Shown here: piece by piece, positions 31,438 through 36,829 of the stretch
How positions within the stretch are numbered: the first letter of the stretch is position 1
Layout: every line of letters begins with the position of its first letter
DNA from: Plesiocystis pacifica SIR-1
Lineage (GTDB): Bacteria > Myxococcota_A > Polyangia > Nannocystales > Nannocystaceae
Direction of reading: 5' to 3'
Length of the DNA: 36,829 nucleotides
NCBI RefSeq assembly: GCF_000170895.1
Contig: NZ_ABCS01000093.1
Span: 1-36,829 of the forward strand
Translations under genes and position numbers: made by a program
The notes under the pieces: generated by a model
Databases searched by the model: none
Told to the model about the DNA's origin: nothing
The model's input: the letters and a program-made list of their open reading frames with translations, nothing else

Positions 31438-32294
31438 TGGCCCGCGTCGAGCTGTTTGCCCGAACCGAGATCGGCTGCGTCCGCGAGCGCAACGAGGACG
31501 CCTTCATCGTCGCCAACATCACCACCGGCGTCCGCGGCCTGCGGCCGACGACCACGGTCCAGGAGCTGACCGAGAGCATCGGCCTCATCGGCGTGTGCGA
31601 CGGCATGGGCGGGGCGGCGGCCGGCGATCAGGCCAGCCGCATCGCCGCCGAGACCCTCTACGACAAGCTGATGGCCGCGACCGCCCTCAACGAGGCCAGC
31701 AACGTCCAAGAGGCGATGCTCGGCGCCGTGGTCGGGGCGAACCGAGCCATCGCCGAGTACGCGCGCCAGCACCCTGGCAAGCGCGGCATGGGCACGACCA
31801 TGACCGGCGTGCTCATCTACGGCCACGAGCTGCACATCGTCCACGTCGGCGACTCCCGGGCCTACATCCGCCGCGGGCGGACCCTGACCCAGCTGACCTC
31901 GGACCACAGCATCGTCGGCCAGATGGTCGCCACCGGCCAACTCACCGCCGACCAGGCGCGCAGCTACGAGCACCGCAACGTGCTGCTCCAGGCCCTCGGG
32001 GTCCAGCCGACGATCCAGCCCGAGCTGGTCGTCGCCAACCCCTGCGCCGGCGACGTGCTGATGGTCTGCAGCGACGGGCTGACCGGGCCCCTCGACGACA
32101 ACCACATCCTCGAGATCATGCTCAAGCACCACGACCCGGTGCGCTGCTGTCGAGCCCTGACCGAGGCCGCGTGCGCGGCCGGGGGACCCGACAACGTGAC
32201 CGTCGGGATCGCGCGCTTTTTGGGCGAGGGCTTGCCGATCCCCGATCCCAATCAGGGCGTGCAGGTCCGTCGGGCCTCGCACACCCTGCAGTAG
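31437..32294 (+). CDS. PP2C-family Ser/Thr protein phosphatase
   Basis: 285 residues from GTG 31437 (GGTGAGGA upstream). Complete PPM/PP2C motifs in order: RERNEDAF (first metal Asp), VCDGMGGAAAGDQAS (DGMGG), GMGTTMTGVL, VHVGDSRAYIRR (GDSR), LTSDHSIV, MVCSDGLTG (SDG metal Asp) and GGPDNVTVGIARF (GxDN). All metal-binding Asp are present, so it should be active with Mn2+/Mg2+. It dephosphorylates Ser/Thr proteins in the cytosol, usually reversing a Hanks-type kinase; no kinase domain is visible in the window, although a TPR protein at the right edge could be the tail of one. Confidence 0.95.
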   Translation: MARVELFARTEIGCVRERNEDAFIVANITTGVRGLRPTTTVQELTESIGLIGVCDGMGGAAAGDQASRIAAETLYDKLMAATALNEASNVQEAMLGAVVGANRAIAEYARQHPGKRGMGTTMTGVLIYGHELHIVHVGDSRAYIRRGRTLTQLTSDHSIVGQMVATGQLTADQARSYEHRNVLLQALGVQPTIQPELVVANPCAGDVLMVCSDGLTGPLDDNHILEIMLKHHDPVRCCRALTEAACAAGGPDNVTVGIARFLGEGLPIPDPNQGVQVRRASHTLQ

Positions 32295-32311
32295 CGCGGG
32301 GTCCGTCTGGT

Positions 32312-34441
32312 TCATGGGCAGCCGGCCGCCCGGGCTTCGCGGGGCCGGAGGCGCCCGCAGTTGACCTCGACGCCGTCTTCGCCCACGCGGGCCAGGCGTT
32401 CATCGTCGATGGCCAGGCTGCGATCGCGGACCTCGATGAACGCCTGGACTGCCTCGGCGTAGTGCCCCTCGCGCTCGAGGGCTTGGGCCAAGAGCAGCGC
32501 GGCCTTGGTGATGTCGCGGGCGTGGATCGTCATGTCCCCGGCGCCCTTCGAGGCGAAGCTGTGGGCCTGGCGACGGGCCTCGAGGGCGGCCGCGCCTTCG
32601 CCAGCGCGCTCGAGGAGCTCGGCGAGCTCCGCGGCGAAGGTCGAGGCCCGGCCAAAGCGATCGATGCGTTCGCACTGCTCGATGGCGGCCGCGAGGCGGG
32701 CCCGGGCCTCGGCCTCGCGCCCCGCGGCGAGGGCGAGCTGGGCCTGAGCGTGCTCGAGCTCGCTGATCCCGCTGCGCACGCTGCCTCCGTGCTCGCTGAG
32801 CGGATCGTTGGGATCCAAAACGGCGTGGAGGTCGTCGATGGCCTCCTGGTTGATCTGCTCGGCGCGCTCGAGCTCGCCCTGGAGCTCGAGGGCTCGCCCG
32901 AGCTCTTCGAGGAACAGGGCCCGCTGGCGGATGGTGAACTCGGGGTGCTCGGGGGTGCCGGCGTGGCGGCGAGCGAGGTCCACGGCGGTCTCGAGGGCGA
33001 CGATCGCCTCGGCGCGCTCCGCCGGGTCGCGGGTGCTGTCGAAGAGGGCGCCGGCGTAGACCACGTAGGACTCGGCGAGGGCCTTGGGGTCGTCGCCGAG
33101 GGTGTCGATGGCGATGGCGAGGGCGCTGCGGTCGCTGGCCAGCATCGCCGGCCGATCGCCGCGGCGCCGATGGATCTGAGCGAGCTGGCGGTAGGCCTCG
33201 ATGAGCGGCGGCGAACCGGACGCCCGCAGTAGAGGCTGGAGCGCGGGCCCGATCACCTCGACGATGGCGAGGTGCTGATGGAGGGCCTCCGCCGCCAACT
33301 CGAAGTCCTGGACCCGGATCGCGGCCCCGGCCAGCTGGGCGAGGGCGAGCGCCGTGCGTGGGTGGTCGCGGCCGACGAGGTCGTGCTCCATGGCGACCCA
33401 GGCCCGCGCGTGGTCCAGGGCGTCGTCGCTGGGTCCGATCGCGAGGGCGATCGCGGAGAGCCTTGGGAGGAGTCGAGCGCTGGCGACGTTTTGCCAGCCG
33501 TGGGTCGAGCCGTAGGCGTCGAGGGCCGCGAGGTAGAGGTCGCGGGCGCCTTCGAGCTGGCCGCGGGCGTACAGGAGCTCGGCGAGGGTGACGCGGAGCT
33601 CGGCCGTGATCGGGTGCAGGGGTCCGTGGCGGGTCTCAGCTCGGGCCTGCGCGGCGTCGAGGGCTCGGGCGAGCTCCGCGTCCTGCTCCTCGTCGACGGG
33701 GCGGCGCTCGATCTGGGCCCGAGCGAGGGCGTTCAGCGCGGCGAGTTGCTCGCGAACCGACAGCTTCTGCGCGCGGTCCCGGGCCTCACGGGCAGCTTCG
33801 TGGGCGCCAGAGGGGTCTCCGCCGAGCAACAGGGTCGCGCTCAGCTCGACCTGGGCCTCGACGCGCAGCAGCTTCGCTTCGGGGTCTGCCGCGACCGAGG
33901 GTGTGCGGGTATCGAGCGCGTGAATCAGGTCTCGGAGCTCGGCGCTGGGACCCTCGTGCTCGCCCAGCCAACGCCGAGCGCGGGCGTGGGTGAGGACTTG
34001 GCGGCTCGGGGCGTGCTGGGGACTCGTCGGCGCGACTTCGCTGTCGAGGCAGGTGTCGAGGCGCAGCTGTAGGCGAAACAAGGCTTCGTCGAGGTGCGCC
34101 ACCCGGGGCGCGAGTTGGTCGAGGGGCGCGTCGGCGAGCAGCGTCGCCTCCACGCTTCGCAGGTGCGCCGCCGCCTCGGCCTGGCACGGGTTCGCGCCGT
34201 CTGCCGCTACGAGCTGACGCAGGCGCTGCATCGTCGTGCTCGTGCGCTGGGCGACGAGCTCGGCCCACGGCCCAGCTCGCCGAATGGCCTGGCTCAGCTC
34301 GCGGCGGGCCTGATCTCCCGCGTCGACCTGCGCCGGCGGGTCTGCGGGGGGGCGAGGGCTCGCGCAGGCCGAGATGGCGAGGACAACGCCCAGTACAGGC
34401 GCGCGCGGGTATCTGGAGCGAAGCCGGGGGGCGCGGGGCAT
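32312..34441 (-). CDS. Large TPR lipoprotein
   Basis: 709 residues from ATG 34441. Signal LGVVLAISAC, lipobox Cys26. The remainder is almost entirely helical with many TPR-like pairs, e.g. ALYARGQLEGARDLYLAALDAYG-like stretches, LAQLAGAAIRVQDFELAAEALHQHL, YRQLAQIHRRRGDRPAMLASD, FLEELGRALELQGELERAEQINQEAI and LELAQALEREGHYAEAVQAFIEV-like ends. There is no enzyme domain. Convergent with the PP2C gene (17 bp between stops). Probably a periplasmic or outer-membrane interaction scaffold; the partner is unknown. Resembles the truncated TPR gene at the right edge in style. Confidence 0.85.
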   Translation of the reverse strand: MPRAPRLRSRYPRAPVLGVVLAISACASPRPPADPPAQVDAGDQARRELSQAIRRAGPWAELVAQRTSTTMQRLRQLVAADGANPCQAEAAAHLRSVEATLLADAPLDQLAPRVAHLDEALFRLQLRLDTCLDSEVAPTSPQHAPSRQVLTHARARRWLGEHEGPSAELRDLIHALDTRTPSVAADPEAKLLRVEAQVELSATLLLGGDPSGAHEAAREARDRAQKLSVREQLAALNALARAQIERRPVDEEQDAELARALDAAQARAETRHGPLHPITAELRVTLAELLYARGQLEGARDLYLAALDAYGSTHGWQNVASARLLPRLSAIALAIGPSDDALDHARAWVAMEHDLVGRDHPRTALALAQLAGAAIRVQDFELAAEALHQHLAIVEVIGPALQPLLRASGSPPLIEAYRQLAQIHRRRGDRPAMLASDRSALAIAIDTLGDDPKALAESYVVYAGALFDSTRDPAERAEAIVALETAVDLARRHAGTPEHPEFTIRQRALFLEELGRALELQGELERAEQINQEAIDDLHAVLDPNDPLSEHGGSVRSGISELEHAQAQLALAAGREAEARARLAAAIEQCERIDRFGRASTFAAELAELLERAGEGAAALEARRQAHSFASKGAGDMTIHARDITKAALLLAQALEREGHYAEAVQAFIEVRDRSLAIDDERLARVGEDGVEVNCGRLRPREARAAGCP

Positions 34442-34537
34442 CGCGGCAGTGTCCCACGCTCGACGCGAGAGTCCACGCGCATGCGTCGAGAAGGCTCGCG
34501 CACGCTGGGGCCGCAGCCCGAGCGTGGCGAGTTCGAG

Positions 34538-34845
34538 TCACGCGACTCGGCGTTCGCGCGCTCGCCAGGTCCGCGGCGCGCGACGTTGATGGAGGACCGC
34601 CACGATCAACACGCGCTCGGCCTCCACGCGGTAGTACACGGCGTAAGGAAAGCGCCGGACCAGCGCTCGCCGGAGCTCGTCGTCGAGGCTCGCCCACGTT
34701 TCGGGGTGGTGGCGAATCCCCTCCAGGGCCTCTTCGAGGGCGTCGACGAAGCGCGCGACCAGCGATGGCGCCTTGGACAAAAACAGCTCGCTGCGTCCTC
34801 GATGTCCACGCTCGCCTCTGGGGTGTGCTCGAGGCGTCGCGTCAT
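34538..34845 (-). pseudogene. ParE/RelE-family toxin, frame broken at a T5 run
   Basis: The N-terminus MTRRLEHTPEASVDIEDAASCF (ATG 34845, alternative GTG 34854) and the rest (LSKAPSLVARFVDALEEALEG, HPETWASLDDELRRALVRRFPYAVYYRVEAERVLIVAVLHQRR) lie in two frames. They join at a run of five T (34779-34783); one extra T would restore a normal ParE: the gap between the aromatic residue and the P-x-L motif then matches the family exactly. Active ParE toxins poison DNA gyrase. So either the gene is inactivated or the assembly lost a base in a homopolymer. The start lies 5 nt after the stop of the putative antitoxin. Confidence 0.82.
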
Positions 34846-34850
34846 GGCGC

Positions 34851-35111
34851 TCACTCCGTCGGCGGTGCGGGGTCCTCGGGGAGCTGCTCTTCGGCCGCGC
34901 GCACGGCGAGCTGGAGCCGACGCTCGACCTCGGCGTGGTGGACCGTCGCGTATTCGCTGTCATCCATGCGATCGAGGCGCTGACGGAGTTCGATGTGCAC
35001 TTCGTCCTCGCTCGGGGCGTCGGGCATGGGGAGCTGGTAGATGAGCGCGGGCGCGGGCGCAGCCGGGACCGCGTCGTGGCAGCTGAAGGGAGCGGAGTTC
35101 TTGGGAGTCAT
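34851..35111 (-). CDS. Putative antitoxin partner of the ParE-like gene
   Basis: 86 residues from ATG 35111; an inner ATG (MPDAPSEDEV...) would give 58. It ends 5 nt before the toxin ATG (or overlaps the GTG), the usual antitoxin-toxin order. The C-terminal half is charged and helical (EVHIELRQRLDRMDDSEYATVHHAEVERRLQLAVRAAEEQL), suited to wrapping a toxin, but no ribbon-helix-helix or other recognised DNA-binding motif is visible. Assignment rests on position and length. Confidence 0.6.
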   Translation of the reverse strand: MTPKNSAPFSCHDAVPAAPAPALIYQLPMPDAPSEDEVHIELRQRLDRMDDSEYATVHHAEVERRLQLAVRAAEEQLPEDPAPPTE

Positions 35112-35257
35112 GCTCTCGGGCTAGCACGGGCGGGGAGGGGGCCCGCGCACGCCTGGAGACTCAAATCTTCCGCCAGTACGCGTCAAAGCTTCGTGAGCGG
35201 ACTTTTGGGTGGAGCCTGGCCTGGCCTTGGGCCACCTCGGTCGACCTCGGTTCCACT
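35112..35257. other. Short gene-free spacer upstream of the antitoxin
   Basis: 146 bp between minus-strand genes; the TA promoter should lie here. No clear motif or terminator was seen. Confidence 0.5.
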
Positions 35258-36829
35258 TCAGCTCGGGCAGGCCTTGGTCTTGGCCCGGGACCGCTCGGGG
35301 AGGTGCTCGCACGCCATCGAGATCAGCATCAGCACCTGCGAGCGCAAGCCTGGGTCGGGCGGGTCGAGAGCCTCCAGCCGGTCCCGCGCCTCGATGAGGT
35401 AGGGGATGCCCAGCTCGAAGTCGTCGTTGAAGACGTGCGTCCCGCCCAGGTTCAGCGCGAGCAAGACGAGGTTCGTGGCGTAGTCGCGTCGCTCCTGCGG
35501 GTCTTTTGAGGGCTCGGCTTCGGCCTCGTGCCGGAGACCGAGCTCGTAGGCGTGGGCGTAGGCCGCGACGTGGCCCGCATGGTTGTCGCGCTCGCGCTCG
35601 AGCAGGCCGATCTGCTGGTCGCGGGTGGCGGCGAACATCAAGCGCGCGTGGGCCTCGTCGAGCTCGGCGGCCCGCTCGTAGGCGTCGATGGCTTCGTCGA
35701 TGGCGTCGGCGCGGACGTGGATCTGCGCGATCCGGGCGTAGAAGCTGGCCACGGCGAGGTCGCTCTCTTCGAGGAGCTCGATGCCCCGGCGGCACTCCTG
35801 GATGGCCTTGGGGAGATCGCCCCGGGCGACCTCGATGCGCGCGAGCTTGGTGTGGCCGGCGGCGAGCTTTCGGCTCGTGGCGAGGGCGCGCGCGGCCTCG
35901 TCGGCCCAATCGTCGGGATCGAGGCTGAGGAGTCGCGGGCCGTGCTCGGGGTCGTCGGCGTGGGCCTGGACGATGGCCATGGCTTCGCGCTGGGCGGCCT
36001 CGGCGTCCGCGAGCAGCGGGGCAGGGTCGGTCGCCGTCTCCTGGGGCGGGTCCTCGCCCTCGGCCTCGACCGTGTCCAAAATTGCGGCGGCCAGGTTCTC
36101 GTGGACGATCATCCGGCCGCGCGGGGCGTCGGCGAGCTCGCTGCGCGCGAGCTCGACGCTGGCGCGGTAGTGGGGCAGGGCGTCGAGGTTCAGGCCGAGC
36201 CCGATGAAGGCGTGGCCGATGCTCTGGTGCAGCCAGGCGGGGGAGATGCGGAGGTCGATGTCGAGGGCCTCGACCCCGCGCCAGACCGTGAGCAGCTGCT
36301 CGGCGGCGCCTTCGAACTCCTGGCGGGCGAGGAGCTCCCGACCGAAGAGCTCGCGGACGTCGAGGCTCCGCGGGTGACCCTCGCCGACGAGCTCGAGCTC
36401 CACCGCGAGGGCCTCCTGGATGACCTCGAAGGCGGCGTCGCGGTCGCCACGATCGATGTGGATGTAGAACTGGGAGCGGAGCCCGAAGCCGCTCGAGGCG
36501 TTGGCCCAGCCGAGCTTGCGCCGGTAGGTCTCGGTGGCCTCGCGGGTCAGCTCGAGGGCCTCGGCGAGCAGGCGCGCCTGCTCGGCCTCCGCGGCGGTGC
36601 CGGCTTGGACTTTGCGGTAGGCGGCGACGTAGAGCCGCGCGTCGCCGGTCTGAGGGTGGTCGGCGCCATAGACCTCGATCTTGGTGCCGAGCACCCAGTC
36701 GTGGAGGGCGCGGCCGCGCTCGAGGCGGGCCTGGCGTTGAGCCTCCGCCTCGTCCGCGGGGGCCGGGCCAAACAAGAGGTGCTCGCCGAGGGATTCGGCC
36801 GCCTCGAAGCGACCGTGGGCGTAGTCGAG
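35258..36829 (-). CDS. TPR protein, 5' end outside window (possible Ser/Thr kinase tail)
   Basis: Open in frame to the window edge (524 codons visible); the apparent TTG start at 36775 is inside the frame and need not be real. Entirely helical with TPR-like units, e.g. ELLARQEFEGAAEQLLTVW, HQSIGHAFIGLGLNLDALPHYRASVELA, AAGHTKLARIEVARGDLPKAIQECRRGIEL and ARIAQIHVRADAIDEAIDAYERAAELD. There is no signal or membrane segment in the visible part. Myxobacterial kinases often carry such C-terminal TPR blocks, but the catalytic part is not seen here, so this is a guess. Confidence 0.8.
   Translation of the reverse strand, partial: LDYAHGRFEAAESLGEHLLFGPAPADEAEAQRQARLERGRALHDWVLGTKIEVYGADHPQTGDARLYVAAYRKVQAGTAAEAEQARLLAEALELTREATETYRRKLGWANASSGFGLRSQFYIHIDRGDRDAAFEVIQEALAVELELVGEGHPRSLDVRELFGRELLARQEFEGAAEQLLTVWRGVEALDIDLRISPAWLHQSIGHAFIGLGLNLDALPHYRASVELARSELADAPRGRMIVHENLAAAILDTVEAEGEDPPQETATDPAPLLADAEAAQREAMAIVQAHADDPEHGPRLLSLDPDDWADEAARALATSRKLAAGHTKLARIEVARGDLPKAIQECRRGIELLEESDLAVASFYARIAQIHVRADAIDEAIDAYERAAELDEAHARLMFAATRDQQIGLLERERDNHAGHVAAYAHAYELGLRHEAEAEPSKDPQERRDYATNLVLLALNLGGTHVFNDDFELGIPYLIEARDRLEALDPPDPGLRSQVLMLISMACEHLPERSRAKTKACPS

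Noticed and set aside
32122..32403. Small minus-strand ORF over the PP2C 3' end
   Set aside because: Arg/Pro-rich shadow overlapping two well-supported genes.

Overview
The window is about 36.8 kb of very GC-rich DNA with strongly GC-biased third codon positions, packed with predicted lipoproteins, TPR proteins, FHA domains, a PP2C phosphatase and proteins with long low-complexity tails. This points to a myxobacterium-type organism (Myxococcota, possibly the Nannocystis/Plesiocystis side). That placement is inferred from gene style only; there is no rRNA or other marker in the window. No tRNA, rRNA, IS element, prophage or CRISPR array was seen.

Layout. 1-4.1 kb: a tail-anchored protein with four RGWTxFME-like motifs (cut by the window edge), a zf-TFIIB zinc-ribbon protein, an acidic Glu-Tyr repeat protein, a PDZ-like lipoprotein and a membrane protein with a Glu/Ala/Lys coiled tail. 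4.2-11.3 kb: housekeeping core with thymidylate kinase (tmk), a large lipoprotein, a PilZ protein, a small membrane protein, the GTPases Era and Der (operon) and an exported pirin. 11.5-20.7 kb: envelope block with a von Willebrand A lipoprotein, a beta-barrel-like protein, a YfgM-BamB pair, an exported protein of unknown function overlapping a histone-H1-like/PrxQ peroxiredoxin/acidic-tail fusion, and a charged lipoprotein. 20.7-23.4 kb: repeat-rich intergenic DNA, a CcmH-like protein, and a trypsin-like lipoprotein with two somatomedin-B-like domains, followed by an unusually AT-rich spacer. 23.4-32.3 kb: signalling block with an FHA protein fused to a CpaF/TadA-type ATPase whose catalytic motifs are degenerate, a TPR protein, a zinc phospholipase C-like protein with a lipoprotein partner (frame problem between them), and a translationally coupled zinc-ribbon/double-FHA protein plus PP2C phosphatase. 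32.3-36.8 kb: two large TPR proteins flanking a ParE-like toxin/antitoxin-like pair in which the toxin frame is broken at a homopolymer.

The strongest leads are the tripartite basic-enzyme-acidic peroxiredoxin (17916-19772), the FHA-pseudoATPase (23406-25121), the trypsin with tandem somatomedin-B-like domains (21638-22954), a composite hairpin-bearing repeat found in two intergenic regions (about 2890-3040 and 20855-21084), and six-codon (18-bp) tandem expansions recurring in several unrelated genes. Two apparent single-base frame breaks (about 28.31-28.37 kb and 34779-34783) should be checked against reads before being taken as biology.
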